NCBI GenBank assembly: GCA_007128995.1
Contig: SKWJ01000386.1
Span: 1 to 5,096, forward strand
Length of the DNA: 5,096 nt
Origin: Paracoccaceae bacterium
Lineage (GTDB): Bacteria > Pseudomonadota > Alphaproteobacteria > Rhodobacterales > Rhodobacteraceae
Reading direction: 5' to 3'
The notes beneath the pieces are model-generated. The model saw only the letters and a program-made list of their open reading frames with translations, made no database searches and was not told where the DNA came from. Both the position numbers and the translations under genes were made by a program. This document shows, in pieces, positions 1 to 5,096 of this stretch. Each line of letters opens with the position of its first letter. Positions within the stretch are counted from its first letter, which is position 1.

Positions 1-1807
1 CAGCAAGATGATCCAAAGGGTGTTCGACGAGAACCTTGTTGGTCTGGAAGGTATTTCGGGTCTTTGGGAGGCCAAGAATTCTTTTGTTCTAAGAGCACCA
101 CTTGGGCCAACCGGCGCACGAAAGCTGCAGCAACTGGTGCTGGGTGAAAAAGGAACGACTGCCCACCATGCTCTCCTCGTGGGTAGGACCGGCTCTGGCA
201 AGAGTAATCTACTTCATGTGTTAATAATGAGCATGGCAGAGCTATACTCGCCTAAAGACCTTCAGGTCATGCTTGTGGACTTCAAGAAGGGTGTTGAGTT
301 CCAGGACTATGCCACACACAAGCTTCCTCATGCATCCGTGGTTGCCATTGAGAGTGAAAAGGAGTTTGGACTCAGCGTCCTGAAGGGGATGGACGTGGAA
401 CTCACCCGTCGCGGTGATCTTTTTCGAGAAGCGGGCGTGCAGGACCTCCCTGCATATCGCAATATTTCTGACGCTCCCCTTCCAAGAATTTTGCTTATCG
501 TTGACGAGTTCCACGAACTCTTCGTCGATGAAGATAAGTCTTCGCGTGAGGCTGTCGGAATAATCGAACGCATTGTCCGACAGGGTCGCAGTTTTGGTAT
601 GCACCTGATCCTTGCATCACAGTCGATCTCTGGCGTGCAGTTGCCGAGATCCATTCTTGAACAGATCGGTGTAAGAATTGCGATGCAGTGTTCGGATGCG
701 GATTCGCGTCTCATTCTTGCGGATGACAACACAGCTGCACGTTTGTTGGATCGGGCTGGCGAAGCGATATACAATGATAAGAACGGGTTGGTTGAAGGAA
801 ACAACGTCTTTCAAACTGCACTCCTACACCCTGAGGAGCGGAGCAGTCGTCTGCAAGTTCTTCGCAAACATGCTCTTGTTGTCTTTGAAGGGGACCAGGA
901 AATCAAGGATGGCCCGTTTGTATTTGAGGGGAACGAGCCGGCAGACCTAGAGTCGTGTCGGACCCTCAACAACGCTTTCAAAAGGTGGCCGATACAAAGT
1001 GAGCCAGGAAAGACAAGGCTGTGGGTGGGTGAACCCATTGCCATGCTTCCAACGCACTCAATCGAGCTAAAGCGGCAGAGTGGAGCGAACGTCCTCATTC
1101 TTGATCGAGATGAGAAGCTAGCATTCGGCGCTACGTACGCTTCATTGCTTTCAATCGCTGCTCAGGAGACCCCGGAGTCAGTAGTGATCCATTTTGTCGA
1201 TCTTTCTTCAGCAGACGCTGATTGGGCTGAACATCCAGAAATATTCGAAGAGACCTTTCCGCATCCACTGACGGTATATTCAAGAAGAGAGACCGAAGGG
1301 CTTGTGAAGGGTCTGGCCGCGGAGGTGGAGACCCGCGTCAACACCGAGGGTGGGAAGCAACGACCTAAGGTGTTTTTGTTTCTTTTCGGGATCCAGCGTG
1401 CTCGAGATTTGCGCCAGTCTGATGGCGGATTTTTCTCCGGAGGCGACGGCGTGGAGTCTGTTCACGCCAACCTGAAGAAGGTTCTCCGTGAAGGTCCAGA
1501 GTTCGGTGTTCATACTATAATATGGTGCGACACACCTCAGAACGCTGCTAAGATCCTGGACAATCAGGCCATGAACGAGCTCGGGCAACGGCTGTCAGGT
1601 GCAATGTCGTCAAGCGACTCCATGCGGTTTTTTGACGATACAGTTGCGTCCAAGCTAACCCGCGACAACCGGATGATATGCTATGATGACGAGAAGGTGG
1701 GCGTGTTCACACAGATACGGCCATTCCTTCCGCCCGATCCGAGTTGGCTGCATAAACTGGGTGAGACGCTGAGAAATGGTTGGAAAACAGCAAAGGCAGA
1801 TAGATAG
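1..1807 (+). CDS. FtsK/SpoIIIE-type (EssC/EccC-like) ATPase, partial at 5' edge
   Basis: Likely the motor ATPase of a type VII-like secretion or translocation apparatus, hydrolysing ATP to move a protein (or DNA) substrate. Numbering from the first ATG (base 8, 599 residues): Walker A GRTGSGKS at about 59-66, followed by an FtsK-like DFKKG segment near 91-95; Walker B ILLIVDEFHEL at about 161-171 with the Asp-Glu pair; a sensor-like ILASQS near 201. A second RecA-like unit follows (about 335-599) but is degenerate: the P-loop position reads LILDRDEKLAFGATYAS with no GKS, and the Walker B-like strand (KVFLFLFG) has no acidic pair. An intact domain followed by a dead one recalls EssC/EccC more than DNA-pumping FtsK, and no FtsK gamma DNA-binding domain is visible. 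The frame is open to the left edge and only seven bases precede the ATG, so N-terminal domains (membrane, FHA or further ATPase) probably lie upstream. The stop codon abuts the next ATG. Confidence 0.88.
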   Translation, partial: SKMIQRVFDENLVGLEGISGLWEAKNSFVLRAPLGPTGARKLQQLVLGEKGTTAHHALLVGRTGSGKSNLLHVLIMSMAELYSPKDLQVMLVDFKKGVEFQDYATHKLPHASVVAIESEKEFGLSVLKGMDVELTRRGDLFREAGVQDLPAYRNISDAPLPRILLIVDEFHELFVDEDKSSREAVGIIERIVRQGRSFGMHLILASQSISGVQLPRSILEQIGVRIAMQCSDADSRLILADDNTAARLLDRAGEAIYNDKNGLVEGNNVFQTALLHPEERSSRLQVLRKHALVVFEGDQEIKDGPFVFEGNEPADLESCRTLNNAFKRWPIQSEPGKTRLWVGEPIAMLPTHSIELKRQSGANVLILDRDEKLAFGATYASLLSIAAQETPESVVIHFVDLSSADADWAEHPEIFEETFPHPLTVYSRRETEGLVKGLAAEVETRVNTEGGKQRPKVFLFLFGIQRARDLRQSDGGFFSGGDGVESVHANLKKVLREGPEFGVHTIIWCDTPQNAAKILDNQAMNELGQRLSGAMSSSDSMRFFDDTVASKLTRDNRMICYDDEKVGVFTQIRPFLPPDPSWLHKLGETLRNGWKTAKADR

Positions 1808-2083
1808 ATGAACCAGATTATTCAGGACCCCGCCAAACTAAGAAGCTTTTGCTCAGACCTAGCGTCGAATGCCGCGTTTTGGGAAGCGATGCTGAAGGAC
1901 TTGGAGAACGGTATGGGACGTCTGGGTGATAGTTGGCGAGACGATCAGTATCACGCCTTCAAGAATGAAATCTATTCCGTGCTCAGAACCCTTGAAAAGT
2001 TCAGTGAGGATACGAAGAAGACTATCGACGAACTCAACAAAGATGCTGAGCGTCTTGAGAAGTTTCAAAGCGTAGGACGATAA
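1808..2083 (+). CDS. Small WXG100-like helical protein (W-R-D-D variant)
   Basis: A 91-residue, highly charged, predicted all-helical protein. The size, a central Trp (W43) at a helix-turn-helix position (LGDSWRDDQYHAF) and a charged C-terminal helix match the WXG100/ESAT-6 helical-hairpin layout, except that the turn reads W-R-D-D rather than W-x-G. There is no signal peptide and no transmembrane segment. The classical C-terminal YxxxD/E export motif is not visible. The ATG directly follows the ATPase stop (TAGATG), which suggests translational coupling; a weak AAAGG lies 11 bases upstream. By analogy with type VII systems it would be a secreted substrate or a targeting partner for the larger protein encoded downstream, possibly dimerising with the next gene product. 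Family membership is inferred from architecture, not from a database match. Confidence 0.82.
   Translation: MNQIIQDPAKLRSFCSDLASNAAFWEAMLKDLENGMGRLGDSWRDDQYHAFKNEIYSVLRTLEKFSEDTKKTIDELNKDAERLEKFQSVGR
2074..2077 (+). promoter_or_regulatory. Ribosome binding site for the second WXG100-like gene
   Basis: AGGA lies eight bases before the ATG at 2086, inside the 3' end of the preceding coding sequence. It supports that start and coupled translation. Confidence 0.5.
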
Positions 2084-2085
2084 AC

Positions 2086-2355
2086 ATGGCTCAGATTCAC
2101 GTTGACCCCGAGAGAATGCGCCAATTTGAGCGAGAGCTTCGAGAAATAAGACGAAAGTGCGCGGACCGAAGAAAGATTTTTAATCAGCAAATTCAAGATA
2201 TCAGAGGGTTTTGGAACGACGATAAGTATCGGATATTTCTGCAGAAACAGGAGAAGTTCGATCTTGATCTGCAACGACTGGAGCAGCGTGCAGATGAATA
2301 TTGCGACTTCCTTCGTCGGAAAGCAGCGGCTGCGGACGAATACTTGGGGCGCTGA
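2086..2355 (+). CDS. Second small WXG100-like helical protein (W-N-D-D variant)
   Basis: An 89-residue, Arg/Lys/Glu-rich, predicted all-helical protein. W43 lies in RGFWNDDKYRIF, giving the pattern W-x-D-D-x-Y-x-x-F at the same residue number as in the preceding 91-residue protein, so the two look like divergent paralogues or heterodimer partners. The C-terminal helix is amphipathic and ends in an Ala-rich stretch (KAAAADEY). There is no signal peptide and no membrane segment, and no YxxxD/E motif is evident. It begins two bases after the upstream stop. In Gram-positive type VII loci two small helical proteins often precede an LXG toxin and bind its helical N-terminus; this pair occupies the same position before the 312-residue gene, so a chaperone or targeting role is inferred. 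Confidence 0.83.
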   Translation: MAQIHVDPERMRQFERELREIRRKCADRRKIFNQQIQDIRGFWNDDKYRIFLQKQEKFDLDLQRLEQRADEYCDFLRRKAAAADEYLGR

Positions 2356-2358
2356 GAA

Positions 2359-3297
2359 TTGCCGTCCGCACATCTAGTTTCCGTAGAAGCCCTAATTGAG
2401 TTTTCAGTCGAACTACGTTCTGCTGTGTCGAATGCAGAATCGGAATTCGAGGAAATGAAACGGGTCGTTAACCTACAGGTGGCGCAATCACACGCGGCTC
2501 TTGACGATCGTGAAGCTGCTTTGGCGGAGGCGGTTGAGAATCTGCAAAACGTACCCGACGACGAAAGCGACCAGTTTGAGCGCGAGGCTTTGGAGGAGGC
2601 GCAGATTGAAGTCGCTAGGGCTCGACAACGGCATAAAGATATCAAAGCTGCGGGTAGCCGGTTCCTGGCAGTGTTCAACGCCGAAGCTCGATCCTTGTGT
2701 AATGCATTCGCCGCTGGACAAGCGTTTCTTCGGGACCGGATTGAAACCGCTGCGCAGTATAGATCGATAGTAAATCCCACCGCCGCAGGGCTATCCACTA
2801 CAACAGCCAGATCAGAAACTCCCGCTGCTCAAACCACTAGTACAGGAAATATGATCTCAAATCAGTCTCTTCAAGCGGGCCGCAGTCTACCTCCATTGCC
2901 AAGACGGATGCAATGGGTGCCCATCGAGGATATCGACGAAGCACTCTCGCCGAATGACTTAGAGTTCAAGAAGGCACCGCATGCCGAAATGAAAGCGATG
3001 ATGCTTGTTTTTCAAGAGTCTGTACTTCCAGCTTTGGCTGATAACCCATCGCTAACACCAGATGACTTTTCAGCTAGTGTGGGGGAAGAGCGTGCCTCCA
3101 AATCGACGACGCCGCGCTTCGCCTACGAGTGCATGCTTGGGAGTTTTGGTTCGAGTGATGTAATCGTTTTGGATGGAAAACCGGGGGGCGAGATCGGCAA
3201 AATGGGTGTTACTTCGGGTCGACACCGCATTCTGATCGCGAAGGAACTTGGTTGGTTGTATATCCCCGCTCGAGTGCTGGGAGCAAGACATGCATAG
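2359..3297 (+). CDS. Helical-stalk protein with ParB-like C-terminal domain; candidate type VII-like effector
   Basis: 312 residues from a TTG start three bases after the upstream stop; GGGG lies about nine bases before it, and no in-frame ATG occurs until about residue 33. Residues 1-135 are almost entirely charged and helical, with coiled-coil character (for example EEMKRVVNLQVAQSH and later ALEEAQIEVARARQRH). Residues 136-183 form a Thr/Ser/Ala/Pro-rich linker. The C-terminal domain opens with WVPIEDID (186-193) and ends with SGRHRILIAKELGW...IPARV (286-306). This resembles the ParB/sulfiredoxin-like pattern in which a Gly-His/Arg-His-Arg motif is followed by an Ala-rich helix and an IP-x-x-V strand. 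The stalk-linker-domain plan and the two small helical neighbours suggest a polymorphic-toxin-like effector, possibly a nuclease or nucleotide-using enzyme. Alternatively it could be a structural or regulatory component. I see no close named family. Confidence 0.72.
   Translation: MPSAHLVSVEALIEFSVELRSAVSNAESEFEEMKRVVNLQVAQSHAALDDREAALAEAVENLQNVPDDESDQFEREALEEAQIEVARARQRHKDIKAAGSRFLAVFNAEARSLCNAFAAGQAFLRDRIETAAQYRSIVNPTAAGLSTTTARSETPAAQTTSTGNMISNQSLQAGRSLPPLPRRMQWVPIEDIDEALSPNDLEFKKAPHAEMKAMMLVFQESVLPALADNPSLTPDDFSASVGEERASKSTTPRFAYECMLGSFGSSDVIVLDGKPGGEIGKMGVTSGRHRILIAKELGWLYIPARVLGARHA
3279..3283 (+). promoter_or_regulatory. Ribosome binding site fixing the start of the 55-residue gene
   Basis: GGGAG lies six bases before the ATG at 3290. 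This favours 3290 over an in-frame upstream GTG/TTG-type start that would run through the end of the preceding gene. Confidence 0.6.
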
Positions 3298-3457
3298 CAT
3301 TTCAAAGATTTCGCGTGAGTGGGAGAAAGTGTCCGAAAAATGGCGAGATGAGCAGGCTCGTCAATTCGAGCAACGGTTTCTGCGGGAGATGCTCGAGTCG
3401 ACATCCAAAGTCGAGGCGGCCTATCGAGAATTTTTGGAAGTGAGCGGGCGCCGATGA
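3290..3457 (+). CDS. 55-residue helical protein with W-R-D motif
   Basis: A short, charged, predicted helical protein that overlaps the 312-residue gene by eight bases, with a well-placed GGGAG ribosome binding site. Its segment SEKWRDEQARQFEQRF (W18) aligns by eye with the turn regions of the two WXG100-like proteins encoded upstream (WRDDQYHAF, WNDDKYRIF): Trp, a variable residue, Asp, an acidic residue, and Phe eight residues after the Trp. The first helix is only about 17 residues, so it resembles a WXG100-like hairpin with a shortened N-terminal arm. It is too small and too similar to the partner proteins to be a convincing immunity protein on this evidence; a third accessory or adaptor subunit is the simplest reading. 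No signal peptide or membrane segment is visible. Confidence 0.7.
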   Translation: MHSISKISREWEKVSEKWRDEQARQFEQRFLREMLESTSKVEAAYREFLEVSGRR

Positions 3458-3555
3458 TCAAACCTGATGCCAATACGTTGTGACTAGAAGTTCCGTATGA
3501 TCACGCGCATGATCTGTTGCAATGGTTCGATACGAAAAAGATTGAGGGGGAGTGA
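3454..3555 (+). pseudogene. Possible interrupted small ORF at the operon end
   Basis: An ATG overlaps the stop of the 55-residue gene (ATGA arrangement) and opens a frame reading MIKPDANTL before TGA at 3481-3483. The same frame then stays open and protein-like (LEVPYDHAHDLLQWFDTKKI) to TGA at 3553-3555. This could be a small coupled gene carrying one nonsense change, or the remnant of a larger gene whose 3' part was replaced by the insertion sequence fragment that begins here. It could also be a chance open frame, since the stretch is only 34 codons. No function can be assigned. Confidence 0.25.
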
Positions 3556-3782
3556 CCATGCCGAACCAAGTGTGGCAAACCGACTTCACCTATCTCAAGG
3601 TAATCGGTTGGGGCTGGTTCTACCTGTCCACCGTGCTGGACGATTTCTCGCGTTACATCGTCGGCTGGAAGCTTTGCACCAACATGGGGGCGGATGATGT
3701 CAGCGCCACGCTGGACATCGCACTTGCCGCATCGGGATGTTACAGCGTCACTGTGCTGCACAAACCGCGTCTTCTGAGCGAT
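3552..3782 (+). mobile_element. IS3-family insertion sequence remnant, truncated at both ends
   Basis: About 230 bp with recognisable IS3-family OrfB integrase-core coding sequence and nothing else of the element: no OrfA, no N-terminal HTH part of OrfB, no C-terminal DDE glutamate region. I could not identify terminal inverted repeats or a target duplication. Similarity starts around the GTGACCATG at 3552 and stops abruptly at GAT 3780-3782, exactly after the LLSD that normally continues into LLSDNG. The remnant sits at the boundary between the ATPase/WXG-like operon and the kinase gene, so it marks a past insertion followed by deletion or recombination. Confidence 0.75.
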
Positions 3783-3818
3783 ACGCTCGCACAGTGGTCG
3801 CGAGATCGACGAGATTAA
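3552..3818 (+). pseudogene. IS3-family transposase (OrfB, rve core) fragment
   Basis: The open frame encodes 88 residues. It begins PNQVWQTDFTYLKVIGWGW, continues through FYLSTVLDDFSRYIVGWKLC and ALAASGC, and reaches HKPRLLSD before turning into unrelated residues (TLAQWSRDRRD) and a stop. WQTD carries the first catalytic Asp of the DDE triad and LLSD the second; the Glu, normally some 35 residues further on, is absent, as is the whole N-terminal helix-turn-helix part. An intact OrfB is usually around 280-400 residues, so this copy cannot be an active transposase. The GTG/ATG at 3552/3558 is only the first start codon in the surviving frame. The final 11 codons come from the flanking sequence, perhaps the tail of a gene that once preceded the kinase. 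Confidence 0.8.
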
Positions 3819-3846
3819 GAGTTGGCAAGCAATCGGAGATGCACTC
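3783..3846 (+). other. Short spacer between IS remnant and kinase gene
   Basis: Sixty-four bases of sequence not belonging to the insertion sequence. The transposase frame crosses it to a TAA at 3816-3818, and the kinase frame is open through it from 3778 but has no ATG, GTG or TTG before 3847. It may preserve the last codons of a gene that used to stand before the kinase. No convincing promoter or terminator is visible. Confidence 0.4.
3835..3839 (+). promoter_or_regulatory. Ribosome binding site selecting the kinase TTG start
   Basis: GGAGA lies seven bases before the TTG at 3847. No other start codon exists upstream in this frame after its last stop (TGA 3775-3777), so the site decides the start. 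The ATG at 3839 within the same stretch is in another frame. Confidence 0.55.
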
Positions 3847-5096
3847 TTGCCCTTCCGTCTCTCTACCCCTTCCGGCCATTTCGTCACCCTCGGCGCTGAA
3901 CTTGGCAAGGGTGGAGAGGGTGCGGTCTACGAGGTAGTTGGTTCGCCGGATCTGGTGGCCAAGCTTTACACCGACGGCCGGGCGGAGGATCGGCGCGCGA
4001 AGCTGGAAGCCATGATTACTGCGGGCCTGCACCGCCAGGCGCCGCACATCTCCTTCCCGATCGAGGTGCTGCTGGACGAGTCCCGGAGCTTTGTCGGGTT
4101 CACGATGCGCTGCGTTATAGGTGCGAGGCCGATCCATGAACTTTGGGACAGCCGAGATCGTCGGGAGAAGTTCCCGGACGCCACCGTGTCTTTCATGGTG
4201 CGCGTGGCGGCGAACGCCGCTCGGGCTGTCGCGGAGCTTCATCATACTGGCTGTGTAATCGGCGATATCAATGAGTCCGGTTTCCTCGTCACTGAGAAGG
4301 CAACCGTCATGCTGATCGACAGCGACTCGATCCAGTACACCGTCAGCGGCCAGGTCTTTCCCTGCGTCGTTGGTACGCCTGAGTACCTGCCGCCTGAACA
4401 ACAGGGGATCAATCAGCGCAATCTCGGTATGCGCGATACCAACCACGACAATTTCGGCCTCGCGGTCATGATCTTCCGGCTCCTCATGAGCGGCGCGCAT
4501 CCGTTCCGCGGGGTTTGGAAAGGTCGAGGGGAACCGCCTGCACCGCCCAAATGGATCGAGGAATTCCGCTACGCCTATGGAGCCGAGAGCGAGCGCTCAA
4601 AAGTAGCGCCGCCGCCCAGCGCGCCGCCGATCGGTTGGCTGCCAGATGATGTTCGGGGCGCTTTCGAGCGCGCCTTCGGCAGGTCGGGCACGAAACAGCG
4701 GCCCACCGCGCGCGAGTGGATAGACATGCTCGACCGGCTCGAGAAGGACCTCGTCCAATGCCGCAAGTCTCGCTTCCACTATCATCGCCCCGGAACCCGA
4801 AACTGCCCATGGTGCGAGACCGAGAAGAAGAGGGGCCGGGAACTCTTCGGCAAGGTGAATACCAGCCACCAGCGGGCCTCTCCAGGCGGCCAGACGCGTT
4901 CTGGCACTGGTGCTGGTCCAGCTGGTACCGGCGCTGTTCCGCCCGGACCTCCCCCGCCACAGCAGCAAGCTCCGGGCAACGGGCTCCGAAACGCAGCGCT
5001 CACCATCATCGGTATCGCAATCGTCTCGCTTTGGATATTTGGCAGAACTCCGGAAGAACAAACAACCGCGCAGCCATCAGGCAGCCAGACAGCTTC
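3847..5096 (+). CDS. YegI/COG4248-like Ser/Thr protein kinase with Cys/His cluster and transmembrane helix, partial at 3' edge
   Basis: Open for 416 codons to the window edge. Kinase landmarks, numbered from the TTG: glycine loop LGKGGEGAVYEV (19-30), VAK lysine K39, catalytic-loop Asp D140 in VIGDINESGFLV, the DFG-position Asp D158 in LIDSDS, activation-segment GTPEYLPPE (176-184), and an F-helix DNFGLAVMIFRLLMSGAHPF. The GD-x-N-x-S loop and ID-x-DS in place of DFG are typical of the YegI/COG4248 group, the kinase of the TerY triad with a PP2C phosphatase and a VWA protein. However, G145 stands where the Mg-binding Asn is expected. A probable zinc site follows: C305, H311/H313, C320-P-W-C323. 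Then comes a Pro/Gly/Gln-rich linker (about 345-377) and one hydrophobic helix (about 383-398), suggesting a membrane-anchored cytoplasmic kinase. The next residues are polar and the C-terminus lies outside. Phosphatase and VWA genes, if present, would also be outside. GC content is higher than in the left operon. Confidence 0.85.
   Translation, partial: MPFRLSTPSGHFVTLGAELGKGGEGAVYEVVGSPDLVAKLYTDGRAEDRRAKLEAMITAGLHRQAPHISFPIEVLLDESRSFVGFTMRCVIGARPIHELWDSRDRREKFPDATVSFMVRVAANAARAVAELHHTGCVIGDINESGFLVTEKATVMLIDSDSIQYTVSGQVFPCVVGTPEYLPPEQQGINQRNLGMRDTNHDNFGLAVMIFRLLMSGAHPFRGVWKGRGEPPAPPKWIEEFRYAYGAESERSKVAPPPSAPPIGWLPDDVRGAFERAFGRSGTKQRPTAREWIDMLDRLEKDLVQCRKSRFHYHRPGTRNCPWCETEKKRGRELFGKVNTSHQRASPGGQTRSGTGAGPAGTGAVPPGPPPPQQQAPGNGLRNAALTIIGIAIVSLWIFGRTPEEQTTAQPSGSQTA

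Noticed and set aside
2193..2798. 201-codon minus-strand frame
   Set aside because: It is Ser/Arg/Ala-rich low-information sequence lying opposite the second WXG-like gene and the 312-residue gene; a shadow frame.
3248..3289. Upstream extension of the 55-residue protein to base 3248
   Set aside because: It would overlap the preceding gene by 50 bases and lacks a good ribosome binding site, while 3290 has GGGAG at six bases.
3497..3514. Near-palindrome GATCACGCGCATGATC with flanking ATGATC repeats
   Set aside because: It is 16 bases with two mismatched pairs, no T-run to make it a terminator and no second copy to make it an operator array; this could be chance.
3748..4500. 250-codon open frame on the minus strand opposite the kinase
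   Set aside because: It is opposite a frame with a full set of kinase motifs; such antisense frames are common in GC-rich coding DNA. It has no recognisable domain.
4484..5061. Overlapping minus-strand frames near the right edge
   Set aside because: They are Arg/Ser/Gly-rich shadows of the GC-rich kinase tail with no motif.
1..5096. tRNA, rRNA, CRISPR array or attachment-site repeats
   Set aside because: I saw no regularly spaced repeats, no tRNA-like T-arm or CCA end and no rRNA-like blocks on either strand by eye.

Overview
The window looks like an accessory region of a Gram-negative bacterium, probably a proteobacterium. That rests on the style of the IS3-family transposase remnant and the GC-rich kinase and is low confidence; no housekeeping gene is present to fix the taxonomy. 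All supported genes lie on the + strand. Two modules are joined by a broken insertion sequence.

Left module (1-3457): a tightly packed, probably translationally coupled operon. It holds an FtsK/SpoIIIE-type ATPase (partial at the left edge; one intact ATPase domain followed by a degenerate one), two ~90-residue helical proteins resembling the WXG100 family but with W-x-D-D in place of W-x-G, a 312-residue protein with a long helical N-terminus, a low-complexity linker and a C-terminal domain resembling the ParB-like fold, and a 55-residue protein that repeats the W-R-D motif. This order (EssC-like motor, paired small helical partners, helical-stalk protein with a variable C-terminal domain) recalls type VII secretion loci of Gram-positive bacteria, where LXG toxins are encoded beside small alpha-helical partners. 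My reading is a type VII-like, possibly diderm, secretion or conflict system whose 312-residue protein is the candidate cargo. Secretion itself is not shown by the sequence.

Junction (3454-3846): a 9-codon open frame overlapping the last small gene, then about 230 bp of the integrase core of an IS3-family transposase, cut at both ends, then about 64 bp leading to the next gene. Anything that once followed the left operon, such as an immunity gene, may have been lost here.

Right module (3847-end): the 5' part of a gene for a Ser/Thr-kinase-like protein resembling the YegI/COG4248 group, the kinase of the TerY-type phosphorylation triad (kinase, PP2C phosphatase, VWA protein). It has a kinase domain, a Cys/His cluster, a Pro/Gly/Gln-rich linker and one transmembrane helix, and runs off the right edge. 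It is visibly richer in GC than the left module. Whether the modules work together or are adjacent only through rearrangement cannot be decided from this window.
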